This document shows, in pieces, positions 48,362 through 60,297 of a stretch of DNA of 64,000 nucleotides. Below the pieces are notes generated by a model. That model saw only the letters and a list, made by a program, of their open reading frames with translations. It had not been told where the DNA came from and made no database searches. Within the stretch, counting starts at the first letter, position 1. Each line of letters begins with the position of its first letter. The translations under genes and the position numbers were made by a program. The DNA comes from Pyrocephalus nanus (Eukaryota > Chordata > Aves > Passeriformes > Tyrannidae), in the NCBI GenBank assembly GCA_038380795.1, contig CM076272.1:3353001-3417000 (forward strand). Direction: 5' to 3'.

Positions 48362-50099
48362 AACCCAGCACAGGAACCCCAAAGGTCTGATATTGCCCAG
48401 CCAAAGGATGTTCAGAGCTGGCACTGGCAGCTCTCCTGCCTGGGGAGATGGGAAGCACCAGGACAGCCCAGGCAGCACAAGGAGGGTTAACTTGCAGCCA
48501 TGGGAGCAGAAAATGAGGTTCCAGTTATTAGCTGATTTATTGGTCTGTCCTCAATTGGCACTCAGGATTCAGAAGAAAATGTTCCACTCCAAAGCATTAA
48601 GCATCTTCAAAGAGCAAAAGCATTAAAAATTGAAATCATAAAATAGACATGTAAATATAGCAGAGGTAAACGGGGCAGCGAGGAGAAGAGCAGAGCGTAG
48701 CCAGCCCCAGCCAAGCCTGCAGGGCAGAGAAAGGGCTGTGCCAGGGGGCTGGAGCCATTCTGGGGTGGCTGCAGCCCCCCAGGTTTGGGGGACAACCTGT
48801 GGGGAATCTCTGGATGGCTTCCCTGAGAGACTGCCCTGCTCACCAAGCTCTGTAGGGTGCAATCACAAAAGAAAACAGAGCTGATTTGCTGCATGTATGT
48901 GGGAGACTCGCCCCACGGCCCCTCACTACCCTCCAATGGCTTATACTCAATACTCTAAAGCCTGTAGAGGTCTATACTCGCCCTATCCCCCATGAATCCT
49001 TCCCAAAACCACTTCAAATGTGGCAAGAGAGGAGGAGCAGGGCTGCCTGCCAGCAGTTCACCTGGGTCAGGAGAACCCAGTGAAGTCACCCAGCCACCCT
49101 GCCCTCTGTCAGGAGTCCCAGCTGGATGGCAAACTAATGCTGTCACCTCTTTGGGCAAGGGCAGTTTGTCACATGCAGTATTTCACAGAGTCAGGGACAA
49201 AAGCACTCCCTTGCCTCCTCTTCTACAAGAGCAGGGCAGAACAGACCCAAAGTCCTTTGAGCCCCTCTGGCCAGCTGTCTGCAAGGCAACATGATGGTGC
49301 CACCCTTTTCCAAAGCACCTGCCAAAGGAGAGGGCTCAGCAGCAGTCCTTGAGCCTGGGGATGGGCTGCTGGAGGGTCCCTTCTTGGGCATAGAGGAAGG
49401 GAAGAGACCTGATGTAAATCACTGCCCCTATGTAAGAGCCCCTTGCTGGGCTTGGGAAGTTTAAGTGGGAGCTGAGAACCACTTCACATGTTGCTCCAGC
49501 ACCTGGCCCAGCGTAAGGCACCATCTGTCAGCAGGGATGGCAAGCCAAGGGACAGATGTGGAAAAAGGAAAAGGAGTAGAGGGAAGGAAGGACACAAAAC
49601 CCTCTTGCCACAGTGGGAAGATGCATCTCTTCCTGGGGGACTGGCATTTGGGGACAAGTGTGTGGCAATCCCATTCTCCTTAGGAGCAGCAAGTGATGTA
49701 CTGGGCTGCCTGTTGACTGTATTTTCAGAGCTCCCTGCAGAGGCACCAGGCCCTTCCCACTGGAGGGTGGTAGATGCTCAGCCCCTCTCCAAACCCACAT
49801 CAGACTGAGCTCAGGGGCTTTGCACCTCCACACACAAGAATTGAACCCCTACAAGAACCAGCAAACCAGACAAGAGACAGAACACCAATGGTCACGCTAA
49901 CCTTTCAAACCTCTGGGAGCACAACCGTCTTCCTAGTGAAGGTCTCTGGCGAGGAGCTGGGAAATCACCATGTCCTCCAGAGTCCTGGAGTCCCCTAAAG
50001 GGTCCCATCCCACTCGTGGTTCAGCAAGAGGGACCACCACCCCTGCTCCTGACCACGCTCTGGCACAAATTCAGCTGCCTTGGCACCCGTACCTGTTTT
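48362..50099. other. Non-coding DNA, nothing recognised
   Basis: Chance open frames only. No domain, RNA or repeat family is recognised. Confidence 0.55.
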
Positions 50100-50640
50100 T
50101 TTCCTCTCCACACAATTTTTTTCTTAATTGGGAGCTTGTTAATTATCCCAATACTTTGCCGAGGAAATAAACAGCAATTAGAGAAATAAGTGGTATTTTT
50201 ATTCCCTGGCACTCTCGCAGAGCTCCCTGACGCCTCCCATCCATGGCTCCCACACGGGCACATGTTGCTGCCTGCTCCGGCATCGCTGCCCGACTGCTCT
50301 CCTCCGTCTGTTCCCCGCGAGCAGGGCACTGCGGTGGTGGGCTGCCTTGCTCTCCCCCGGGGAGGAAGCGTTACTGTGTGAAAGCAGCAGGCTGTCCCAC
50401 TGTAATCTGTTCTAAAAGTCATAAATTGCTGAGAAAAGCCAGTTTTCCTGCACAACAGAAGGTTAGCGTGTTTAAAGAGAGCACTGGAACTGTTTTTATT
50501 AATCAGAACTGCTATAAAGAAAGCATTTTAATTAACATAATTATCCTGTTTGAGAGAAGCAGCCCGTACCTCACAGATACTTTTCAAACTAAAGATGCAG
50601 GCTGTCACAGTCAGTCATAATTAAGCAAAATGAGCCAGTT
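50100..50640. promoter_or_regulatory. Paired AT-rich blocks around a CpG-bearing centre, possible enhancer
   Basis: The left block (50100-50215) has TTTTCTTAATTGGGAGC, TTGTTAATTATCCC and AGCAATTAGAG. The right block (50455-50640) has TTTTTATTAATCAG, CATTTTAATTAACATAATTA and GTCATAATTAAGC. The GC-richer middle keeps many CpGs (50280-50370). The density of TAATTA homeodomain cores is the highest in the window. Inference from motif clustering only. Confidence 0.38.
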
Positions 50641-53489
50641 TTCCTTGCTCCACGTCTGCCTCCTCCCAGCCACACGTTCTCCCTTTCCTTCAAGGTGAGT
50701 GGAGACACCATCATGCCATGGGGGTGGCAGAGCAAGTCCCAATCCCTGCCTCCAGCATGGACCAGATGGGGTTAAGTTCCATCCTAGCCAGCAGGACTGG
50801 ACTGTCCAACTCTGGGCACAGACTGAGCTGCAAACAGTCAACCTGGAAGATGGAGGTGGCTGTAAAAAACCCACAAGATTTGTACGACTTTGTTTGCAGC
50901 ACAGTCTCACAGTCAACGGATAAAAGATTTATTCTCATTGAAAAAGACAAAAAGAAAGAGCATAAAAAGCCTGGCACTGAGCCACCCCCCCAGCACAGAG
51001 AGAGGAGCGGGGAAGGGGAACAAAATCTGGCAGGGGCAGGCAGCTGTGTAAGGCATCATGTGGGTTTCTCTGAGCATCCCAGACACCAGCCAAATCCTGG
51101 AGGGCAGCGAGCTGACCATGAGCTGCAGCTCCATCAGCAGCCCTCCTCCTCCTGCCTGGAGCACGAGGCTCCACCACATGCCTTAGGCAGCATCTTTCAT
51201 GCTTTCCCCTGACACAGTAACAGGCTCGGTAGCTCCCTTGGCACGTCCCTGCCTGCTCTTTGCCCCTAAACAGTGATGACCTCCTTCCAAAGGGCAAGAT
51301 GGGGCACAAAAGCTACACAAATCAATCAGGCATCACCTCCAACCCTGCTGTTCGCTGCTTCAGCTCAGACCTCCTGTAACCCACCAAGCTGTCCTGGAGC
51401 AGGACACACACCTCGGGCTGAAGGCAGCACCTTCAGCAACCAGCCAAAGTCCCTTCATGGCAGCACCATTCAGTACTTTAACAGCTATTTTAAAGGATGT
51501 TCTGCTATTTTGCAGAATGTGCAGGATAATAGACTGTTAACAACCCGTGGTTTTAATTTAAATCTCCTCTATTTGTAAAAGATGACTCTGAGTTGATGGG
51601 TATGCCCTGAAACAGCACACCATTGGAGATGCTCATGCCTATCTTTAATTCACACCCAGTGTCACCTCAAAAGGACCAAAGTCACTGAGCCAAGCTCTTG
51701 GCCCCATGGACTGCAGGGACCAGAGCACCCATCCTGCCCACACAGCACACTCTGTGCTGGCTGTCACCACCCAAGGCACAGCCTACACTCCCTCACAGCC
51801 AGTCAACTGCTATCTGCAGGTAGAACAAGCAAAAAAAATTGAAAAGAGGTACTTTTAGATTTCTTCTCTTTTTTTTCTTGCATGGTTTCCTTAAGAAAAC
51901 AAGTCTTGTGCCATCACGTGCTCCCAAGCGTTGTAAGTCTCCCCTAATTACTCTCCAATTCATCAGTCAAATTCAACAGCGTGTGAGTGACAGCTGGAAA
52001 TCTCAAAGTTATTAAATTCCTGGAGGTTTCATGGAAATAGGCAGGTGGATAGAGCAGAGGGGCTTTCCTTGGCTCAGCTGAGCCAGGCTGCAGCAGGAGC
52101 CTGGGTCTTTTGAGGCACCAGAGGATCCACACTGGAGAAAGGAATAGCACAAAAACCCTGATGATGCAGGGGAAAGGCTGCATCAGAGGGTTTAGTGTGC
52201 TAGATATTGAAATCAGTCAATCTTCAGGTATTAGCCCCTGGAAAAGCAGCCTTCAGTAATGCTGAGTGGCGTGTTAACAACCTGTTTTCAAACAGGAAAC
52301 ACAATTTTCATGGGAAATTCAGGTTCTCTCAGTGGAAAAATTAAAATATTCAGAAAAGAAAACATCAAAGACACTTTTCTTCTTTGGTTCAACACAGATT
52401 GACACATTTCAGGTGACAAAAAAGACATCTGGGACCCACCATGGAAAGTCTAGAAGCATCTTCAGTGACCAAACTTTGCTGGGCAGGGGTCAGAACTCAT
52501 GACAGCCTGCTCCACATGTCCCCAGGAGAGCTGGACAGGGACAAAAGGAGAGCACAGGGTAGAGGCAGCAGGCAAAACCCTGGTCTTGCTGCTGTGAACG
52601 GCTTTGTGTGGCACACAGGAGGGTTTTATTGCAGGCTGTGAAGCACCTGCTTAGAGATAATCTCAAGACCTACTTGTAAGACCAAGCAAAAATACCTCTC
52701 CTGGTTCTGGACTGTGAGAGCTGGGAAGGAGGGTTCCAAAACTGGGTTCTCTCCCTGCCCACGCAGAGGACGGGGTTGTGACACCGCAGAGAAGCTGTTT
52801 GTAGGTCTCCATTCACAGGCTACCAGGCAGGCAGCCTCACCCTCCCTCACACAGGGCATCTGCCTTTCCCAGCTCCCAATCCCTGGAATAAATAGGGCTC
52901 CCTGATGGAAGTGTTGGGGTTGGTGGAATTGCACAACACTGCACGGCACTGCATGGCATGGCACAGCAGCTCTTTCAGCCACGTCCCCTCCCTCTGTGGC
53001 CCCACTGCTGGCCAGGCAGCACTCACAGCCCTGGGGGAGCCTTCCTCCCTGAGCTGGCTCACACACTCCTCTCATCACCAGCCAAAGCTGCAGCCAGATG
53101 AAGCGACGCTCATAAATTCCTTAGAAGGGAAATGTTAATGAGCACTGAGTGGAGGGTGAGAAAAGCCCTTAGTCCTATTAGCTCAGTTGCCAGAGCTGAT
53201 GAACGTCCCCGAGCCACAGAGCCCCGTTCAGGCACACGGCATGTGGGGAGAGCTGGACCCTGAACTGCCACCCCACAGCTTGGGGCAGGAGGGGACAACA
53301 TCACTCAGAGCCTCACTGATCCCTTGCTCAACCTCAAAAAAAATCACCTCCTGCAAGCTGATGGGGCTCTGGAATGTCAGGTCCTGCTGGGATGGGATGC
53401 TCCACCTGAGAAGGAGCGGGAGGCCATGCCACGCCTGCCCGCATAGGCGAGGGGTTTATGCCTTGGTTGCATAAATAAGTCACACGCCA
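50641..53489. other. Non-coding DNA, nothing recognised
   Basis: AT-richer patches lie at 51480-51580 (TTTTAATTTAAATC) and 52290-52420. No gene, RNA or transposon is recognised. Confidence 0.5.
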
Positions 53490-53810
53490 GGTTTTATATT
53501 GGGAACTCAGTTCCGAGCTTGCGTAACTCTGATTTTTTTTTATTTTTTCTTTTTTTTTTTTTTTTTGTGCAGCCAGGAAATTGCCATATAAAGCGTACAT
53601 ATAAAAATAACGATTTTCCTCAGCCAACCAGCCACGTGAGGGTGGCCCTGCCCCTCGATCCTGGCATACGCCGTGTGACATGTCGGGACATTTTTTTTAT
53701 GGTGACAGACTGCCCTTCGGGGGAAAATGCGATTTAATTTTTAGTATAACCTTAAAAAGGAGACTAGCAAAGCAGCTCTCCCATAAATTTTGTAAGTGAC
53801 ATTTATTTCT
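53490..53810. promoter_or_regulatory. AT-rich block with SRF/MEF2-like and CpG-bearing sites
   Basis: A T-rich run (53533-53566) is followed by CCATATAAAG (53584-53593, one mismatch from a CArG box), ATATAAAAATAACG, several isolated CpGs, AAAATGCGATTTAATTTTTAG and CATAAATTTTGTAAGTG. The CpGs in AT-rich unique sequence suggest constraint. The homopolymer inside it is unlikely to be part of the element. Confidence 0.33.
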
Positions 53811-53977
53811 CAGCACGTTATCACTAGTGATGGACAAATGTGGAATACAGGGGTTTGGTTCAGGGTGGGCAGCCATCTTCTCACTGCCAGCTCCAGTGGG
53901 AGGAGGCAGATGTACCTAGGCTCACCTCAGGCACTGCCTGGAAAATCTCCAGATGCTGAGCCCTCTTCTCTCTCCAG

Positions 53978-54169
53978 GACCTCAACACAAAATGTAGCCC
54001 CTCTGCACCTTAGGGGGCTCCTTTTGGTGTCTGGAGACCCCATCTCTAAGGCAGCTCCCACTTCTTTGCCCATGGGCCAGGTATCAGCAGTAACACACCA
54101 AAGTTTTCCATTGGCTCAGCCCCTAAAAGCATCTCTGGCATACTCAGATCCCTTCCCATCCTGGCCAAG
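53978..54169 (+). other. Exon candidate, 192 nt, in-frame, plus strand
   Basis: CCCTCTTCTCTCTCCAG, a strong acceptor, precedes 53978 and CCAAG|GTAAGA, a strong donor, follows 54169. Length is 64 x 3. One frame (one leading base, 63 codons, two trailing bases) is open throughout and lies in a longer open frame starting at 53796. The peptide is Ser/Pro/Leu-rich with no recognised domain. It lies just after the regulatory-like block at 53490-53810. It could be an alternative or lncRNA exon, or chance. Confidence 0.25.
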
Positions 54170-57100
54170 GTAAGATGGAGTTTGCTTTAAGAACACAATA
54201 AATCTTCCTGGTCACTGAGGCAAGCTCCCTGCTACCCAAGCCTGCCAAGCCTCAATTTGAATACACATAAAAGACCTCAGCAGCTGGGTTTTTAATTACA
54301 GGGACAAGAAGTCAGGCTCTGTGGAGTCACACCAGGTTATCGTGGTGGCTCAAGCAAACACAACCCATGCCGAAACACCACACAAACTGTGCTGAACCCC
54401 CTTCAAACCATGCCACATCCCCAAAGGCTGAGCTTGGAGGAGAACAGGTGGGTGCTTCACAGCACAGCCCTCTCCAAAACATGGGTGCAGGGGTTTTGTA
54501 CTGCTGGGTGCCAGGGTGAAATACTGTTACATGTGCCTGGCCAGAGGAAAATGCAAGATGCCACTAAATCCATTACATCCATATGGATTCTGCAAGAGAC
54601 AGAGGGACAGGAGACGTCCAATTTACTACCCCGGGACTGGACTAGACCCAAAGAAACACTTCCAGTTCATTGGCACTGATAAAAGATTGGAGGAGCAGAG
54701 AGCAGAGGACTGTTAAGGGATAGTGAAGTCTGGTGTGCTTTGTGGCACAGTTATTTGCACCTAGGAAAAAGCAGGCAGCAAATTTGCTGGTGCCAGCCCT
54801 GCCATGACAAGTCCTTAAGTGTTGCCCTGGCTTCTGGTACACAGACAGTTTGTTTGAATTTCTAGGGAGCAGGTCGTATCAGAAACTGAACTCTTGAGTC
54901 CTAAAAGACTTGGGCAACTCCACTGCAAAGTGTTTCAAAATAGCCACAGCTGGCTTTCCCCAATCTCTGACAGAGGCTGGAGACTGGAAAAGCCTTTTCT
55001 TTGGGCAGACAAGCCTTTCCCTCTGCTGAGGTGGCTCAGCATCCCTGGAGCATCCCTGAGCTCCTGAGGATACTTCTTTCTGCCATTCCTGGAGCAGTGC
55101 TTGGGCTCCCTCCTAGCCAAGCTGATGTAAATGCTGAGCAGAGCCAGCAATGGCTGCCCAGGCCTGACTCTGGCAGCAGGTGCTGCCCTGTCCCAACACC
55201 AGCGGCAGCCCAGCCACCTCTGTGAGACCAATTGATCCTCACTCCTCCTCCTCACACAACCCATGCCAAAGACATCTTTTGGAGCTGCCCAACACTGCTG
55301 TCCTCTGCTGCCAGACTCCCGAGGAGCGCTGCCTACCACCCTCTCAACAGGCGCTTTGGCAACCCAAGCTGTTATTTCCTAGGCTGTTGAATTCGTTCTT
55401 GCACTGGCATCACCATGCACCTCCCGATTCCCACAGCACGTCTCAGTTGTTCCCCAGCTCTTCCCTGGCATCTCCACTCAACAGCGGCATAAGCCAGTCA
55501 TGTTTTAGCAAAGGGGTGCCTACAGAGCCCCAGCTGTAGCCCTGACTTTAAAAAAATACAAGCATATGAAAAGAATAAGGCAGCCTGGTGAAGCAGGCAG
55601 CCCCAACAAGGCTGAGCAATGCTGACCACTGGGATCCATCACCAGGGTTAGGGGTGTCACCCATGGAAGCCCTTTCCTTCACAGCAGCAGCTTGCTGTGA
55701 ACATGCAACTGAGCCAAGAGAACAGTCGTTCTTTCTCTGTATTGACTGAAGGCTGTCTCATACTCCACAGGCCTTGGGGGACTAGGAGTAAGGATGAACA
55801 CCAGCTTAGACATGTTTCCCGCTCACAGCCATGCACACATCTGCCTCTCCCAAGAGCTTGGAGTCACTAGCACAGCCCCAAAATCCACTCCAATACATGC
55901 AGGTGAGGAGGGAGCAAAACCCCAGGTTGGCCCAGCAGGCTGCAAGGTTTGAGGAGGAGGCTCAGAGATGCTCAGACTGAGCTTTCCATCCTCTCTTTCT
56001 CAGCTGACCATGACTGCTGGTGTCTGACGGCCAGAGACCCCATGGGGCTATCACAGGCACATGTTGAAGGAGACCAAAACACCCTTTCTCCCTCCCTAAA
56101 AAACCATGTTTATCTGAACACCAGCTTATGGCAGATCTAAGGGGGTCCATTCCTTTATGAGTTAAGATTTAAAGTTTCAACAAAAGCAACTCACTGTTTT
56201 TGTCTAGGAAAGCTGCTGGGAGCACCAGCAACTCAATTTCTATTGATAAAAAAGACATGGGCAACACAGAGCCTCAGATTGCATTTCTGCTGGGCCTGGA
56301 GGAAAAAACCCACATCTGAAAACAAAGAGAGTCATTGTGAAACCCTGAGAGACCAGCAGGCAGAGCAGGTTCCCAGCCCCTTCCACCAGCTGGGAGCACA
56401 GTCATCAGTCACTGTATAGGGCATCTACTTTGTGCTTTGCTGTCCATTAGTTTGCATCCCCAGGAAGTACCTTGCCATGTTGTCAGCAGCCCACTGTGAG
56501 TTCCAGGAGAGCAGCCACAGCAGATCTCTTCCAAGGTGCTCCCATCCACTACAGAGGGACAAAGCAATCAGGGAGCAGACGAGGAACACATGGCTTTCCC
56601 ACTGTGGAGAGACTGCTGGGATTTGTTGGAAGGCATCCAATTAGTTAACAAGCACTCCAGAGCTGAGTCTGGTCTGGAATCAGCAATTAATTACCACAAG
56701 ACAAGTGAGACTGAATATATTGGAGGAACCTGCATCTGTCCTAGGGATGGACCTAGGAGAAGAGGGTGTGTCCAGCAAACCCATACTGAAATGCAGAGGA
56801 GCAGCTGGCAACAAGCAAGCAGGATGATGTGGATCCTGAAAAGATGCACAACACCAGGAGTGAACACCAGAACTGGCCCCTGACCCACGTGTCCTCTACC
56901 AGGAACTGGCACAGCTTAGAGCCCTCAGCTCTGGGACTGGTCTTCCACATCAATCCCAGCCTGTCACAGGCAGCACATGTGCTGTGGGCACACAGACGGT
57001 GAACACTTTGTTTCTGATAAGCAGTGATGGAGTAATTAAGTGAACAAGACACATCAGCTTGGCTGGGTGCCTCCTGCTTCCACCGTCCGCAAACACCGTG

Positions 57101-57479
57101 GTTTTGGAAATCCTGGAATAATTCCCTCATATTCATTTTCCTCATTAGTCTTCTGCTCTGGGTTCCTGAGCATGCTTCAGTGCAGGAGGACACATCAGCT
57201 TCCAGGTCTGAGGTGGCTCAGAGGAGCCAGGCTGTCACCAGCAGCATCAGCCCTCCTGGATGCAAGAAGTCTCCCACCAGGTTCTCCTCATTGAAAATCA
57301 ATGTCTTAGCTCTGGGAAGAAGGACAATACCTCCTTCCAAGACATCCACTCCCAAGCCTCGCAGCTCCTCATTACCATCCGCCTCTCCGGAGCATGTCCC
57401 CATGCAGCAGGAGCTGCGGAGCAGCTCTGCATCCAGCCCCTGTAATAAATTAGCCAGGGATTCGGGCATTTCGGAGCAG
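54170..57479. other. Non-coding DNA, nothing recognised
   Basis: Chance open frames only. A 48-nt segment at about 55852-55899 has CTCTCCCAAG and CAG|GTGAGG boundaries on + but is too short to support. No repeat family or RNA gene is recognised. Confidence 0.5.
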
Positions 57480-57570
57480 CTGCCTCATCCTCTGCCAGCC
57501 TGACAATGTGATTAATTTTGGGTGCAGATGAAGCTCATTTATCAGAGGCACGTGATGGCCGCGCAGGCTG
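57480..57570. promoter_or_regulatory. Short regulatory-like patch
   Basis: GACAATGTGATTAATTTTGG, CTCATTTATCAGAGG and the E-box CACGTG with neighbouring CpGs sit within 90 bases of unique sequence. Texture only, low confidence. Confidence 0.22.
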
Positions 57571-59538
57571 CAGGGGTGTGCGGGGAGCCCCAGCATGTGG
57601 GGCAGAGTGGGAGCAGAGGCAAAAGGCAGGCAGGGAGAGTGAGGAGTCAAGCCTGGGGCATCTCTCAGGAAGGCTGTTTGCCACGTTGGCTCATGATTAA
57701 GCATGCTGGGGAAGAAGAGCCCGTGTGGGAAGAGAGCTTTTATCTCTGCTAACACACATGGCCGCATCTGGTGAGAGATGTGCAATGGGAGGGGTGTAAG
57801 AGGATCGGGGAGAAGAAGCCATGAGCCAATTACCATGCTTCAGGAGAGGCAATTCTACCCCCACAGCCACTTCTCCCCCCACTGCCCCCTCATCCGGGTC
57901 ATTTTCCACTTTCCCCTCTTTCCTGAGGACTGATGGGTCTTGTTCTCCCCATCCCCACTCTGCAGCCACAGACAATTGCTCTTTGCTGCTGGCAGGAGCG
58001 TGGCCAGAGCTGCTCCTGCAGGAATCGTCTGTGAAGACAGAGCTGTTATGTTCACTTCCCAATGTAACACAGCCCTGACAGAGAAAAATCACTTGGTCAA
58101 TTCATCCACCCATTGGCTGGAGTTTTGCCATGTGCTGGAGTAGCACCCAACACAGCAATGCTGCTTGCTCATCACAGCACAGCTCTCCCGAGGGCCTGAG
58201 CTGCTTCCAGCTGAGGCTGCCAAGGTCACGAGCAAAGCATCATAGATCAGGAGTCTCTCCACAGTTTTGGAGTTAGGATTAGGTTTTGTGGTGAGCTGAT
58301 GCCACGCCAGATGCCCTCCAGTGAGATGGATGCACAGGGAGAGGACATCAGGGCAGTCCTCCAGGCACCAGGATTCACAACCTGCACTTGCCCCTTGCTG
58401 TAGTTGGATACGCTCCAGACAGTGGTGTTCCCATCCCAGAACAGGTCTGCCTCAGAGCAAGTCCATGCCAGCAGCACCCAAAACCCTGAGATCACCATAA
58501 CAACCCTCCCTTTGAGAATTTTAGGCCCCAGCTAGCGAACCATTTGCTGCTAAAGAAAAGAAAAACCCTCAAGTTCGACGGGGCCATCATGCAGCCCAGG
58601 ACAGTGGTGGCCAATCCTTGAGCACATTGCCTTCCATGGGACTGAATTATCAACCCAACAGATAGCATCAAACAGAAAGGCTGCTTTTTTGATAAATAGA
58701 TATTTTTTAAAGAGAACACATCAAGAGGACAAAGGTGAAGATGACACAATACATGGCAGCTGCGCTGATTGTGAGACAGTCCTGCTGATTTATCCCAGCA
58801 CAGAAGCACGACACTTTCTGCTGGGTTAAAGGTAAGGATGGAAAACCCATGGGGATTTTAGAAGTGTGAAAACATCAAACACTGGATGGCACAGGGACTA
58901 AAGCCCAGAAATTTTATCCTTCTATCCACTGGGTTCCCCAGGATAAAGTCAGCCAGTTGGCTGGTGGCAGAGAGGGTGACCTGAGAGGAGCCCATTCCTG
59001 GAAAGGTTACAGGTAACGACACTAGCTTGCAACCAGGACTGCAACCTCTGACTTTTACATTTCTTCCAAGTCCTAAATGCTCCTCTAAGCCTGGCTCCTC
59101 TGCAAAGGTCCCCAGGAAGGCTATGCTCTCCTTCTACCCATCACTCCACTTTCTTATTGTTCCAAAAGAGCCCGAGTCCCACCCAGTGGCAGAGCCCTCC
59201 CAGCTTTTATTGCAATCATTGTGCCAATCACTCAATCAAAATTTTCAATTCCCATCTGACAAAGTTTACCCAGGAAGGATTAAAGATGCCCACACAGTTT
59301 CCCTTTGCGGATTATGGAAAGGCAGTGATAAATGTATTTCAGCCTATTTTTACACAGTGGGGAAATAATTTGGGCCAGGGTGAAGCGTGCCAGGACCTGG
59401 CTACTTAAGAGAGGCTAACTCAGGCTCTTACACCTGCCTGGGGAGCAGTGATGGTGCCTGGCCTCACTGCTCCACCAGCACCACACAACACTTTCACACT
59501 GGCATGCACTCAGCAAGGAGAAAAGTGATTGCACTTAC
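57571..59538. other. Non-coding DNA, nothing recognised
   Basis: No gene or repeat family is recognised. A donor-like AAAG|GTAAGG near 58830 follows a moderate acceptor, giving a 33-nt segment that is too short to call. Confidence 0.5.
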
Positions 59539-59581
59539 CAGAGCCAAAATCCTACAAGGACCTGCTGGCAAGGCAAGAAAC
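59539..59581 (-). other. Weak exon candidate, 43 nt, minus strand
   Basis: On the minus strand TCTCTTTCTCTTCCTTTCCAG, an outstanding acceptor, precedes the segment, and CTCTG|GTAAGT, a full-consensus donor, ends it. Two frames are open. The short length and the purine-rich plus strand that creates the pyrimidine tract mean that chance is quite possible. Confidence 0.2.
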
Positions 59582-59999
59582 CTGGAAAGGAAGAGAAAGA
59601 GAGATGTGGTTCAGTGGGTTGGCTATGGACAGCAGCAGGTGGTTTAGGAGGGTAACCATGGAGTGTTGGTGGGGCCCAGCCCTGCAGGACGAGTTGCCCC
59701 ACAGCAGCACCCTCAGACAGGGCTGTGCCACTGTGAGCAGTAAGGAAGTGACCTGCCCTTGCATTGCACCAGGACCATCTCTATTAATCAGGGCCACCTA
59801 AATTCACCTAGCCCTGCTCACCAGGCTCTCCAGGTGCTCAGCTGGCAGTGGTGGGACCACAACCTGCTGCACACAGTGGGAACTCACCAAAGGATTAAGG
59901 AGCCATTCGCTGCTCCCATCCTGGTATGAACGCGGGGCTGCCCCATCAGTGTTCTCCTCTCATCAGCGCCTGGAGCGCACCATTCTAATCTGTGCTAAG
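59582..59999. other. Non-coding DNA, nothing recognised
   Basis: Chance open frames only. No feature is supported. Confidence 0.55.
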
Positions 60000-60175
60000 G
60001 AGTCACAACAACGCACCTGGGAAACTATAAATATCTGTGAAAAATCTCCCCATAAATCCACATGAAGGGGAATTTACTGCGCTTTCTTTAGAGATTTCTC
60101 CGGGTGTTCCCTATTAAACCACTGTGCTTGTTTGCATAAGTATTCCTCTGACAGTAAAGTCTTCCCTGCCATCAG
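60000..60175. promoter_or_regulatory. AT-rich block beside the retroviral remnant, possible conserved element
   Basis: AACTATAAATATCTGTG, CCCCATAAATCCAC, TTTACTGCGCTTTC, CTCCGGGTGTTCCC and TTGCATAAGTATTCC form a unique AT-rich stretch with a few CpGs, ending about 85 bases before the LTR stub. The LTR homology does not extend into it, so I treat it as host DNA. Confidence 0.27.
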
Positions 60176-60259
60176 TTATCAGCTCTGCAAACAGGAGCAG
60201 CACCAGGCATGGGACGTACTAACACCCAGCTGTAAAGATGAGGGACTGGCTCCTCACCT

Positions 60260-60297
60260 TGAAAAGAAATAGAGGATATTAATTGCTTGGTGTAACC
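60260..60297 (+). repeat. 5' LTR stub
   Basis: Begins TGAAAAGAAATAGAGGATA and matches the first 37 or so bases of the 3' LTR at 62777 with about six to seven differences, mostly transitions. It then changes without warning to RNase H coding sequence, so the rest of the LTR, the primer-binding site, gag and the start of pol were deleted in one or more events. Confidence 0.7.

Noticed and set aside
54516..54716. 66-codon basic open frame on + with several cysteines
   Set aside because: No zinc-finger spacing or other domain fits, and it overlaps frames on both strands.
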